A stretch of 64,000 nucleotides of DNA, taken from the NCBI RefSeq assembly GCF_015351235.1, contig NZ_JADKSJ010000001.1, forward strand, positions 248,001 through 312,000, given 5' to 3'. Shown in pieces: positions 23,962-33,368 of the stretch. The DNA comes from Plantibacter sp. VKM Ac-2880 (lineage in GTDB: Bacteria > Actinomycetota > Actinomycetes > Actinomycetales > Microbacteriaceae). A model generated the notes under the pieces. It did no database searches. It saw only the letters and a program-made list of their open reading frames with translations, and was not told the origin of the DNA. How positions within the stretch are numbered: the stretch's first letter is position 1; each line of letters starts with the position of its first letter. A program made the translations under genes and the position numbers.

Positions 23962-26900
23962 ATGACCGACACTCTTGCATCGACGCAGCAGCTCGACCGC
24001 GACGCCCTCGCAACCGACGCGATCACCCTCGTCCGTCGCTGGCTCCAGACCGCCTCGACGATCCCCGCCGACGCCTCCGCCCAGCAGCTCGCCGGTGTCT
24101 TGAAGGACCCGACCGGTCTCGAGTTCACCGTCGGGTTCGTCGACGGCGTCGTCCGCCCCGAGGACCTCCGCGTCGCCGCCCGCACGCTGCAGACCATCGC
24201 GCCGAAGGTGCCCGCGTTCCTGCCCTGGTACCTCAAGGCGGCCGTTCGATGCGGTGGCGCGTTCGCCCCCATCCTCCCGGGCGTCGTCATCCCCATCTCG
24301 CGCAAGGTGCTCCGCAACATGGTCGGCCACCTCGTCGTCGATGCGACGGACAAGAAGCTCGGCCCGGCGATCGCGAAGATCAAGACCCCCGGCACCCGGC
24401 TGAACGTCAACCTGCTCGGCGAGGCCGTCCTCGGCACCGGTGAGGCGGCGCGTCGCCTCGAGGGCACCCACAAGCTGCTCGCGCGCCCCGACGTCGACTA
24501 CGTGTCGATCAAGGTGTCCTCCACGGTCAGCCCCCACTCGGTGTGGGCGTTCGACGAAGCCGTCGACCACGTCGTCACGAGCCTCACGCCCCTCTTCGAG
24601 CGTGCCGCCAAGGCCACACCTGCGAAGTTCATCAACCTCGACATGGAGGAGTACAAGGACCTCGACCTCACCATCGCGGTCTTCACGAAGCTCCTCGACC
24701 TCCCGCAGTTCCACGACCTCGAGGCCGGCATCGTGCTCCAGGCCTACCTGCCCGACGCCCTGTCGGCGATGATCCGGCTGCAGGAGTGGTCGGCCGGTCG
24801 CCGGGCCGCCGGCGGCGCGGGCATCAAGGTGCGCATCGTCAAGGGCGCCAACCTGCCGATGGAGCAGGTCGAGGCCTCCCTCCACGACTGGCCGCTCGCC
24901 ACCTGGTCGACGAAGCAGGACTCCGACACCAACTACAAGCGCGTCGTCGAGTACGCCCTGCACCCCGACCGCATCGACAACGTGCGTATCGGCGTCGCCG
25001 GCCACAACCTGTTCGACATCGCGTTCGCCTGGCTGCTCGCGAAGCAGCGTGGTGTCGAGCGCGGGGTCGAGTTCGAGATGCTCCTCGGCATGGCGCAGGG
25101 CCAGGCCGAAGCCGTGAAGCGCGACGTCGGCGAGCTGCTGCTCTACACGCCGGTCGTGCACCCGCAGGAGTTCGACGTCGCGATCGCCTACCTCATCCGC
25201 CGTCTGGAGGAGGGCGCGAGCCAGGACAACTTCATGTCCGCCGTGTTCGAGCTGAGCGAGAACGAGACCCTCTTCGCCCGTGAGCAGGAGCGCTTCCTCG
25301 CCTCCCTCGCCGAGCTCGACACCACCGTCCCCGCGCCCAACCGCCAGCAGGACCGCACGAAGCCTGCGGAGCCCTCCCCGGTCGACGCGTTCGAGAACAC
25401 TCCGGACACCGACCCGTCGCTCCCCGCCAACCGCGTGTGGGGACGCGACATCCTCACCCGCGTCGCCGACTCGCGGCTCGGGAACGACACCGTCGCAGCC
25501 TCCATCCTCGACAGCACCGAGGCCCTCGACGCCGTCATCGACGGTGCGACGGCTGCCGGTGCCGCGTGGGGATCGCTCTCCGGAGCGGAGCGCGCGGTCA
25601 TCCTGCACCGCGCCGGCGACGTGCTCGAGCAGCGCCGCGCCGACCTCATGGAGGTCATGGCCGCAGAGACCGGCAAGACCCTCGACCAGTCCGACCCCGA
25701 GGTGTCCGAGGCGATCGACTTCGCCCACTACTACGCCGAGCGGGCGCGCGAACTCGACCACGTCGACGGCGCGACCTTCACCCCGGCGAAGCTCACCGTC
25801 GTCACCCCGCCGTGGAACTTCCCCGTCGCCATCCCGGCCGGGTCGACCCTCGCGGCGCTCGCCGCAGGTTCGCCGGTCATCATCAAGCCCGCCCGCCAGG
25901 CCCGCCGCAGCGGCGCCGTCATGATCGAGGCGCTGTGGGAGGCCGGGGTACCGCGCGAGGTCCTCCGTTTCGCGCAGCTGGCCGACAACTCGCTCGGTGA
26001 GCGCCTCATCGCTCACCCCGCGGTGGAGCGCGTCATCCTCACCGGTGGCTACGAGACGGCGGAGCTGTTCCGCTCCTTCCGTCCCGAGCTGCCGCTGCTC
26101 GCGGAGACCTCGGGCAAGAACGCGATCATCGTCACGCCGAGCGCCGACCTCGACCTCGCCGTGAAGGACGTCGTCGCCTCGGCCTTCGGTCACGCCGGCC
26201 AGAAGTGCTCGGCGGCGTCGCTCGTGATCCTGGTCGGCTCGGTCGCCTCCTCGCGCCGGTTCCGTCACCAGCTCGTCGACGCGGTGACCTCGCTGAAGGT
26301 CGGCTACCCGGTCGACCCCACCACGCAGATGGGCCCGATCATCGAACCCGCGAAGGGCAAGCTGCTCGGCGGCCTGACGACGCTCGGTGCCGGTGAGTCC
26401 TGGCTCGTCGAGCCGAAGCAGCTCGACGACACGGGCAAGCTGTGGAGCCCCGGCGTCCGTGCGGGCGTCGCGCGTGGTTCCGAGTACCACCTCACCGAGT
26501 ACTTCGGCCCCATCCTCGGCGTCATGACGGCCGAGACCCTCGAGGAGGCCATCGCGATCCAGAACGAGATCGACTACGGCCTCACCGCCGGTCTGCACTC
26601 GCTCAACCCAGCGGAGCTGCGCTTGTGGCTCGACGGCATCCAGGCCGGCAACCTGTACGTGAACCGCGGCATCACCGGCGCGATCGTGCAGCGGCAGCCG
26701 TTCGGCGGATGGAAGAAGTCGGCCGTCGGTGCCGGAACCAAGGCTGGTGGGCCGAACTACCTCATCGGGCTCGGCTCGTGGTCGAGCGCCGAGAGCACGG
26801 CCGAGCGCACCGTCGGTCGCTCGGCGGAGCGTCGTGGGCCGAAGCCCGTCGTCGCCTCGCTGTTGCGTGCCGCCGACGCGGTGCTGCCCGCCGAGGAGTT

Positions 26901-27435
26901 CGCGTTCCTGCGTCGGTCCGTCGTGAGTGACACGGCGGCGTGGGCCGAGGAGTTCGGGGTCGCGAAGGACGTCTCGAAGCTGACGGCTGAGCGCAACGTG
27001 TTCCGATACGTGCCGCGTGAGGTCCATGTGCGCCTGGTTGACGGCGGGTCCGTCGCCGAGCTGCTGCGTGTCGTCGCCGCCGGTGCGACCGCGGGTGCGA
27101 CCGTGCACGTGTCGTCCGCTGTGGCCCTGGCACCGAAGCTCGTGCCGGCGGTCGAGGCGATCACCGGCACGATCACGGTCGAGAGCGAGGACCGCTGGTA
27201 CGTGACGGCCTCATCGCTCGTCGGGACGAAGGCCGGCGCGCGCGTGCGGATCATCGGTGGCACCACGGAGGGTGTCGCCCAGGCGACCTCCGGCAGCCCC
27301 GACGTCGCGATCTACGCGGGCGACGTCACCGAGGCCGGCCGCATCGAGCTGCTGCCGTTCCTCCAGGAGCAGGCGGTCTCGATCACGGCGCACCGGTTCG
27401 GCACGCCGAACCACCTCTCGGACGACCTCATCTGA
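23962..27435 (+). CDS. putA: Bifunctional proline dehydrogenase/glutamate-semialdehyde dehydrogenase
   Basis: A 1157-aa fusion that oxidises proline to glutamate. The FAD-dependent PRODH barrel covers roughly 90-390 (NLDMEEYKDLDLTIAVF, RIVKGANLPMEQVEASLHDW, TKQDSDTNYKRV, GVAGHNLFDIAFAWLL). The NAD-dependent aldehyde dehydrogenase follows (VTPPWNFPVAIPAGS, LTGGYETAELF, GKNAIIV and the catalytic Cys in GHAGQKCSAASL). A C-terminal tail of about 200 residues extends past the ALDH. There is no DNA-binding ribbon-helix-helix at the N-terminus, so it is not a self-repressing PutA. The divergent LysR regulator is the likely controller. Confidence 0.95.
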   Translation: MTDTLASTQQLDRDALATDAITLVRRWLQTASTIPADASAQQLAGVLKDPTGLEFTVGFVDGVVRPEDLRVAARTLQTIAPKVPAFLPWYLKAAVRCGGAFAPILPGVVIPISRKVLRNMVGHLVVDATDKKLGPAIAKIKTPGTRLNVNLLGEAVLGTGEAARRLEGTHKLLARPDVDYVSIKVSSTVSPHSVWAFDEAVDHVVTSLTPLFERAAKATPAKFINLDMEEYKDLDLTIAVFTKLLDLPQFHDLEAGIVLQAYLPDALSAMIRLQEWSAGRRAAGGAGIKVRIVKGANLPMEQVEASLHDWPLATWSTKQDSDTNYKRVVEYALHPDRIDNVRIGVAGHNLFDIAFAWLLAKQRGVERGVEFEMLLGMAQGQAEAVKRDVGELLLYTPVVHPQEFDVAIAYLIRRLEEGASQDNFMSAVFELSENETLFAREQERFLASLAELDTTVPAPNRQQDRTKPAEPSPVDAFENTPDTDPSLPANRVWGRDILTRVADSRLGNDTVAASILDSTEALDAVIDGATAAGAAWGSLSGAERAVILHRAGDVLEQRRADLMEVMAAETGKTLDQSDPEVSEAIDFAHYYAERARELDHVDGATFTPAKLTVVTPPWNFPVAIPAGSTLAALAAGSPVIIKPARQARRSGAVMIEALWEAGVPREVLRFAQLADNSLGERLIAHPAVERVILTGGYETAELFRSFRPELPLLAETSGKNAIIVTPSADLDLAVKDVVASAFGHAGQKCSAASLVILVGSVASSRRFRHQLVDAVTSLKVGYPVDPTTQMGPIIEPAKGKLLGGLTTLGAGESWLVEPKQLDDTGKLWSPGVRAGVARGSEYHLTEYFGPILGVMTAETLEEAIAIQNEIDYGLTAGLHSLNPAELRLWLDGIQAGNLYVNRGITGAIVQRQPFGGWKKSAVGAGTKAGGPNYLIGLGSWSSAESTAERTVGRSAERRGPKPVVASLLRAADAVLPAEEFAFLRRSVVSDTAAWAEEFGVAKDVSKLTAERNVFRYVPREVHVRLVDGGSVAELLRVVAAGATAGATVHVSSAVALAPKLVPAVEAITGTITVESEDRWYVTASSLVGTKAGARVRIIGGTTEGVAQATSGSPDVAIYAGDVTEAGRIELLPFLQEQAVSITAHRFGTPNHLSDDLI

Positions 27436-27446
27436 TCCGACCGCTG

Positions 27447-27535
27447 CTTCCCCAACTCAGGAACGCCCCGGCGTGTCATCTCGACACGCCGGGGCGTTCT
27501 GCGCGACACGCCGGAGGCGTCCTGAGTTAGGGAAG
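27447..27535. terminator. Nested inverted repeat between convergent putA and AKR genes
   Basis: A 17-bp perfect stem (27461-27477 with 27483-27499, 5-nt loop) ends the putA transcript. The left arm, extended to 27447-27477, also pairs with a second copy of the right arm at 27505-27535 (31 nt, a few mismatches). Two mutually exclusive hairpins are therefore possible. Confidence 0.75.
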
Positions 27536-27590
27536 GACGGCCCCGTCGCCGCGCCGCAACCGTCCTGCGTTGTGGACCGGGAGGGGCGGG

Positions 27591-28610
<1,020 letters not shown>

Positions 28611-28641
28611 CGTCGAATCGTCGTGGTGCCGGAGTCAGCGT

Positions 28642-28659
28642 ACCGTGACCGTTCACGGT
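28642..28659. promoter_or_regulatory. ACCGTGA-N4-TCACGGT inverted repeat
   Basis: A perfect 7-bp inverted repeat with a 4-nt spacer lies in the 82-nt gap between the divergent AKR and Nudix genes. It is a candidate operator for either gene; no regulator is adjacent. Confidence 0.45.
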
Positions 28660-28692
28660 GACGACAGGGGCGACGTGGACTAGCGTGAGCTG

Positions 28693-29160
28693 GTGCCGTC
28701 CACCTCCTCGTCAGACCCGATCACGCCCGCGCTCCAGCCGCGATCCGGATGCGGTGCGGCCATCGTCCGTGACGGTCGGATCCTGCTGCTCGAACGCCTC
28801 CGGGAGCCCGAGGCCGGGTCATGGGGCATCCCGGGCGGCAAGGTCGACTGGATGGAACGCCTCGAGGACGCGGTCCGCCGCGAGACCCGCGAGGAGACCG
28901 GCCTGGAGCTCGGGCCCGTCGAGTTGGTCTGCGTCGTCGACCACTTCGAGGAACGGCTGCAACAGCACTGGATCTCGCCCGTGTACCTCGCGGAGACGTC
29001 GCAGGGGGAGCCGGTGCTCCGTGAACCGGACAAGCACGGCGACTTGCGCTGGTTCCCGCTCGACCACCTGCCCGAGCGCGTGACGGTCTCCACCCGGGCG
29101 GCGGTCGAAGCGATCGGTCGGCGTCGGGGACCCGGGCGGCACGGCGACACCGACTCGTAG
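28693..29160 (+). CDS. Nudix hydrolase
   Basis: A 155-aa Nudix protein. The box starts at GGKVDWMERLEDAVRRETRE and ends with ETGLEL. GVELV-like strands and EPDKHGDLRWFPLDHLPE follow; this resembles the MutT/NUDT15-like nucleotide diphosphatases that sanitise modified nucleotides, though the substrate is uncertain. GTG 28693 lies six bases after TAGCGT (28681-28686), so translation may start on a leaderless mRNA. The stop codon TAG is part of the next gene's -10 element. Confidence 0.85.
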   Translation: MPSTSSSDPITPALQPRSGCGAAIVRDGRILLLERLREPEAGSWGIPGGKVDWMERLEDAVRRETREETGLELGPVELVCVVDHFEERLQQHWISPVYLAETSQGEPVLREPDKHGDLRWFPLDHLPERVTVSTRAAVEAIGRRRGPGRHGDTDS

Positions 29161-29170
29161 ACTCGGGCGC

Positions 29171-30271
29171 GTGACCGATTCGCGATCGTCCGACGCCCAC
29201 CACCAGTTCGTGACGTTCGACGCGCTCCGAGCGGAAGCGGTCGAACGACCCGTGCGGCGCGGCGCGGGAGCGTGGGGCTTCTTCGGCACCGTCGCGATCC
29301 TGATCGGTGCGCTGCTCGTCCCCGTCGCTCTCATGAGCACGTGGGCCGACACCCTGCTCCGGGACACGGACGCCTTCGTGGGCACCCTCGCCCCGCTCGC
29401 CACGGAACCAGCGGTGCAGGCCTTCGTCGGTGAGCAGGCGCTCGCCGCGCTCGAGAGTCAGGTCGACCTCGATGCGGCCGCGGCGGGTTCGTCGGACCTC
29501 GCCGCAGCGCTCGGCCTCCCGCCCGTGATCTCGGAGGTGCTCGCCGCGATCGGAGGCGACACCGCCGACGCGTTGCGCGAGGTGCTGCGGCGGAACGTGG
29601 CCGAGTTCGCGGCGTCACCCACCTTCGCGACCGCCTGGACGGACGCCCTGCGGGTCACCCACCAGCAGCTCGTCGCGGGGGTGTCCGGAGCCGACGGCGC
29701 GGTGATCGACGTCTCCGCCGAGCAGGGGCTCGGGATCCAGCTCGGTCCGATCGTCTCCGCCACACGCGGCTGGCTCGTCGACGCGGGGTTCGGGTTCGCC
29801 GCGCAGATCCCGGATGTCGACCGCGTGGTCGACGTCGTCCCGGCCGATCAGGTCGCGCCGGTGCTCGGCGTGGTCCGGGCGATCGAGACGACCGCGGGAT
29901 GGTCGCCGTGGCTCGCCCCCGGGCTGCTCGTGCTCGGGGTGGTGCTCCTGCTGCTCGGGCGCCGTGATCCGAGCCGGACCGTGGCAGCGGGGGCCATGGG
30001 TGCCGTCGTCGGAGCCGGCGTGGCCCTCGTCCTGCTCGGCGCGGCCCGACTCGCGTTCATCGTCGCGGTCGCGACGGTCATCTCCGGCGGGGTCGGTGAG
30101 GCCGCGGCCTCGTTGCTCCTCGGCCCGCCGACCGACTCGGCGTGGATCGTGCTGTGGGTGTCGCTCGGGGTCGCCGTCCTTGCGTTCGTCAGTGCCGCGC
30201 TCCGTCTCCCTCAGCGAGTCGCCGGTGGCGTCCGGGCGTCGAGGCGTCCGCTCCCTCGTCCGAACGCCTGA
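29171..30271 (+). CDS. Membrane protein of unknown function
   Basis: A 366-aa protein with one TM helix near residues 37-58, a 180-residue extracytoplasmic-looking domain rich in Ala and charged residues, and four C-terminal helices (about 245-262, 272-300, 300-320 and 325-345). There are no known motifs. It starts at GTG 29171, seven bases after TAGACT, whose TAG is the preceding gene's stop. Its last 83 nt overlap the convergent acyltransferase gene. The topology resembles actinobacterial membrane proteins with a large outside loop, but I assign no function. Confidence 0.7.
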   Translation: MTDSRSSDAHHQFVTFDALRAEAVERPVRRGAGAWGFFGTVAILIGALLVPVALMSTWADTLLRDTDAFVGTLAPLATEPAVQAFVGEQALAALESQVDLDAAAAGSSDLAAALGLPPVISEVLAAIGGDTADALREVLRRNVAEFAASPTFATAWTDALRVTHQQLVAGVSGADGAVIDVSAEQGLGIQLGPIVSATRGWLVDAGFGFAAQIPDVDRVVDVVPADQVAPVLGVVRAIETTAGWSPWLAPGLLVLGVVLLLLGRRDPSRTVAAGAMGAVVGAGVALVLLGAARLAFIVAVATVISGGVGEAAASLLLGPPTDSAWIVLWVSLGVAVLAFVSAALRLPQRVAGGVRASRRPLPRPNA

Positions 30272-31439
30272 CCGACCGCTGCCCGCCGGACGGGCGCTCG
30301 AGGTGGCAAGCGTGGTCTCGCCGGGGCGCCGCGAGCTTCCGGTGGGCCGGTGCCTCCACGAGGGTGTGGAGCAGCCATGACGCGCCGAGGATCGACCCGA
30401 ACCAGACCAGGAGGACGAGCGCACGGAGGAGGACGGGAAACGCGCCGACCGCTGCCGGCGTGATCGTCTTCGCCAGCAGGATGAGCACGAACACGTGCAC
30501 GAGGTAGGTGCTGAACGACAGGCGGCCGAGCACCTGCGCCGGTCGGCTCCGCAACGCGACGGTCGTCCGTGGGCTCGCGACCGCCAGACCGCCGACGACG
30601 ACCGCCGCGAAGGTGATCGCCGCCCACGCGCGCGGGGCACCGGGTTCGAGGACGACGGCGGCGATCAGGAGCCCGAGGCCACCACCCGCGGCGACCCAGG
30701 CCGCGCGACGGGTGACCGGAAGCCGTGAGGTCAGCTGTGCCACGCAGACGCCCAGTGCGAAGCCGCACAGCACGCGGACGACCGGGGGCGCCATGCCGTT
30801 CATGGCCGACGGCGCGAGCCCGGCCATGAGCGTCGACACGGCGATCGTCGCGCCGGCGAGGACGAGCAGGGCCGTGGTCGATCGGCGACGGGACCGACCG
30901 CGGATGGCCAGGGCCATCATCGGGAACAGGAGGAAGGCGAGGAACTGGGCGGACAACGACCAGGCCGGCGGGTTCCACCACAGCGCGTCGCCGAACCAGG
31001 CACGGGTCAGCGTGAGCTCGGCGAGGATGCCGATGGGCGGGAACGCGCCGGGTTCGGATTCGATGCCGACGAGTGCCCCGCCGAGGCAGAGCGCCAGGAA
31101 GGCGAGGAGGACCGCCACGTGCGCCGGGTACAGGCGCGCCACGCGGTTCCGGAGGTAGCGGCCGTAGCTGCGCCAGGTCCAGCGCCTCGCGCCGTACGCC
31201 TGGGCGATCGAGTACCCGCTGAGGACGAAGAAGACGTCGACGGCGAGGCCGGTGTGCGCCAGTGGGGCGAGCCAGGAGAGTTCCGGCAGCACGCTGAACA
31301 GCCAGTCGGCCGAGTGGGAGAAGACCACCCACCAGGCGGCGAGAGCCCGGGCGCCCGCGAACGCGGTGAGGTCCGCGCGTGGCGTGGCGACCTCGAGGCT
31401 CGGGTCGGGTGGGGGCTCGCGGTCCGCGGTCGAGGTCAT
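30189..31439 (-). CDS. Acyltransferase-3 family membrane protein (OafA-like)
   Basis: A 416-aa multi-pass O-acyltransferase. The N-terminal motif GARALAAWWVVFSHS contains the family His, VFFVLSGYSIAQAYGARR follows, and about ten TM helices run to residue 370. Such enzymes acylate surface polysaccharides, peptidoglycan or lipids. ATG 31439 has AGGAG five bases upstream; an ATG at 31472 is less suited. The hydrophilic 45-residue tail overlaps the neighbouring convergent gene. It is divergent from a beta-helix protein, consistent with a surface-polymer context. Confidence 0.85.
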   Translation of the reverse strand: MTSTADREPPPDPSLEVATPRADLTAFAGARALAAWWVVFSHSADWLFSVLPELSWLAPLAHTGLAVDVFFVLSGYSIAQAYGARRWTWRSYGRYLRNRVARLYPAHVAVLLAFLALCLGGALVGIESEPGAFPPIGILAELTLTRAWFGDALWWNPPAWSLSAQFLAFLLFPMMALAIRGRSRRRSTTALLVLAGATIAVSTLMAGLAPSAMNGMAPPVVRVLCGFALGVCVAQLTSRLPVTRRAAWVAAGGGLGLLIAAVVLEPGAPRAWAAITFAAVVVGGLAVASPRTTVALRSRPAQVLGRLSFSTYLVHVFVLILLAKTITPAAVGAFPVLLRALVLLVWFGSILGASWLLHTLVEAPAHRKLAAPRRDHACHLERPSGGQRSVRRSDEGADASTPGRHRRLAEGDGARH

Positions 31440-31496
31440 AGTGCTCCTGGTCGGTCGAGAGGCGAGGTTCATCGCAGGAATGTCAGTCTAGAGTGC

Positions 31497-31522
31497 TTCT
31501 GTACCTCATGTTTCTGTACTCT
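31497..31522 (+). promoter_or_regulatory. Direct repeats TTCTGTAC overlapping -10 TACTCT
   Basis: TTCTGTAC occurs at 31497-31504 and 31512-31519, 15 bp apart. The second copy overlaps TACTCT (31517-31522), a -10-like hexamer that ends seven bases before GTG 31530. ACCTCA and TGAGGT flank it as a short inverted pair. Confidence 0.4.
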
Positions 31523-31529
31523 GTGAGGT

Positions 31530-33314
31530 GTGAAGACGATCTCGACGACGGGCCGGGCGAATCGACGGATGGACGCGGTGCCGCCCGAACCGACTCCCGA
31601 ACCGACGAACACCCCCGAGCCTCCGGACGCCCCGGAACCAGCGGATCCGCTCCCGCCCCCTCCAGGCGACGACCCGGCGCCCGAGCCGACGCCCGAGCCG
31701 GCTCCCGCCCCCGTCGGCACCGACGCGGTTCCGGCTTCGTCACCAGCCGAGCTGGTCCTCGAAGGGCCGGGGATCGACCCGACCGGCGCGACGGTGAGTA
31801 CGGAGGCGGTCCTCGCGTGGTTCGCCGCGGTCCCCGCCGGAAGCACCGTCGTGGTGCGCGGCGGCGACGTCATCGCCCTCGACGCGACGCTCCGGATCCC
31901 GCGTCGCATCCATCTCCGCGGGCATGGCGAGCTCCGGTTCGGCGGTGGTGTCAGCACGACGCCTGCACTGAAACTCGTCGGCGACGGCAGCACGGTCACC
32001 GGCATCCGGATCACCTACACCGGGCCGGCCGCTCCGGCCACCGGCGGCCGCAGCACCGGCATCGGCATCTGGGCCGACGACGTGACCGTCAGCGGGGTCA
32101 CCGTCGACGGCTTCCAGAACGGGGTCGCCGTCCAGCCGACCGGCGAGTTCGAAGGCGTGATCGTCTCCGGATGCCACATCCTCAACGTCACCGGCTCGGG
32201 CGGCGGCCGTGGTTCCGCCTCTTCGGCGGGCGAGGACCGGGGCGACGGCATCACCGTCTGGGGAGCTCGAGCCACCGTGGTCGGCAACGTCGTGTCGGCG
32301 GCGGCCGGCACGGACGCCCGCGTCGGCATCCATGCCGAGAGCCTGCCCGCATATGCGGCCGAGCCTGGTGACTGGGCCGATTCCCTCGTCACGATCGAGG
32401 GCAACGTCGTGACCGGGCCGTTCCGGCGGTCCATCGCCGTGGAGGGCATGGCCCACACCGTGGTCACCGGCAACACGGTCTCCGACGCGACCTGGTGGGG
32501 CATCGCCGCCATCGACAGCCGCTCCGTCGCCCTGGTCGCGAACACGGTGTGCTGGACGCGCACGGCCGCCGACGACCAGGGGTCGGCCTGGACGCCGAAA
32601 CGCGGCCCCATCATGATCTACCGCAACGCCCGGGGGACGGTGGTCGCGAACAACGTCATCGACGTCCGTGGGGTCGCGAGCGCCGCGATCATGGCACAGG
32701 CGGCGGGGGCACCCGGGTCGGCCACCGTCGTCGGGGCCAGCGACGCCCTCATCACCGACAACGTGGTCCGCATCGCCGACGGCACCTGCCCCGTCGGGAT
32801 CTCCCTCGATCGGGCGAAGCAACCGGTCGTCACGGGCAATCGCATCACGGTCACCCGTGGGTCGGGGTCAGTGGGCGGCATCGTGGCCTACTTCGCCGAA
32901 GACGCCGTCATCTCCGACAACTCCATCACCGGCTCCGCGACCTCGCACGGGTTCGGCGTGTTGCACGAGGGGCCCGGCTCCGTCGTGATCACCGGGAACC
33001 GGATCGACCACATCCGGGTCGCCGTCTCCGTGGCCAACTGCAGCGGGGGTGCCACGATCGCCACCAACACCGCGCGTGACTGCGAGTACGGGCTCGACAC
33101 CTTCGGCTCGACGGGGCGCTCGGTGGTGTACGGCAACCGCTGGGAGGTGACGAACACCGCCCACGCCAACGCACAGCCGAACACGAGCTACCTGTCGACG
33201 AGGCACATGGGGCTCGCCCGTCCGTACGGCGGCGCGTCGGGCGACCTCCTCGTCGGCAACGGCCGTCTGTGGGTGAACGACCAGGGCACCTGGCGCTCGG
33301 CCACCCTGAGCTGA
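31530..33314 (+). CDS. Right-handed parallel beta-helix repeat protein
   Basis: A 594-aa protein. Residues 18-65 are Pro/Glu-rich (PEPTPEPTNTPEPPDAPEPA). From about 75 onward successive beta-helix coils follow (VVVRGGDVIALDATLRIP, ATVVGNVVSAAAG, HTVVTGNTVSDAT, GPGSVVITGNRIDHI). The C-terminus ends GRLWVNDQGTWRSATLS, similar to phage-type and capsule-associated beta-helix tails. Such folds bind or cleave polysaccharides. No signal peptide or TM helix is visible. The start is uncertain: GTG 31530 (leaderless) or ATG 31569. Confidence 0.8.
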   Translation: MKTISTTGRANRRMDAVPPEPTPEPTNTPEPPDAPEPADPLPPPPGDDPAPEPTPEPAPAPVGTDAVPASSPAELVLEGPGIDPTGATVSTEAVLAWFAAVPAGSTVVVRGGDVIALDATLRIPRRIHLRGHGELRFGGGVSTTPALKLVGDGSTVTGIRITYTGPAAPATGGRSTGIGIWADDVTVSGVTVDGFQNGVAVQPTGEFEGVIVSGCHILNVTGSGGGRGSASSAGEDRGDGITVWGARATVVGNVVSAAAGTDARVGIHAESLPAYAAEPGDWADSLVTIEGNVVTGPFRRSIAVEGMAHTVVTGNTVSDATWWGIAAIDSRSVALVANTVCWTRTAADDQGSAWTPKRGPIMIYRNARGTVVANNVIDVRGVASAAIMAQAAGAPGSATVVGASDALITDNVVRIADGTCPVGISLDRAKQPVVTGNRITVTRGSGSVGGIVAYFAEDAVISDNSITGSATSHGFGVLHEGPGSVVITGNRIDHIRVAVSVANCSGGATIATNTARDCEYGLDTFGSTGRSVVYGNRWEVTNTAHANAQPNTSYLSTRHMGLARPYGGASGDLLVGNGRLWVNDQGTWRSATLS

Positions 33315-33318
33315 ACCG

Positions 33319-33353
33319 ACGGGCGGGCCCTCGGTGTCCGAGAGCCCGCCCGT
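33319..33353. terminator. Bidirectional terminator hairpin
   Basis: ACGGGCGGGC (33319-33328) pairs with GCCCGCCCGT (33344-33353), and CTCGG/CCGAG extend the stem inside. It lies between the convergent beta-helix and ABC exporter genes. Confidence 0.7.
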
Positions 33354-33368
33354 GGTGGTGGTGCGGTG

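Noticed and set aside
22855-27108. A very long open frame (over 1400 codons) antisense to putA
   Set aside because: High-GC antisense frames stay open by codon bias. Its translation is low-complexity (Arg/Asp/Val-rich) with no domain, while putA on the other strand is intact.
31530-33314. Prophage tailspike gene
   Set aside because: The C-terminal motif is phage-like, but no other phage gene, integrase or attachment site is nearby.
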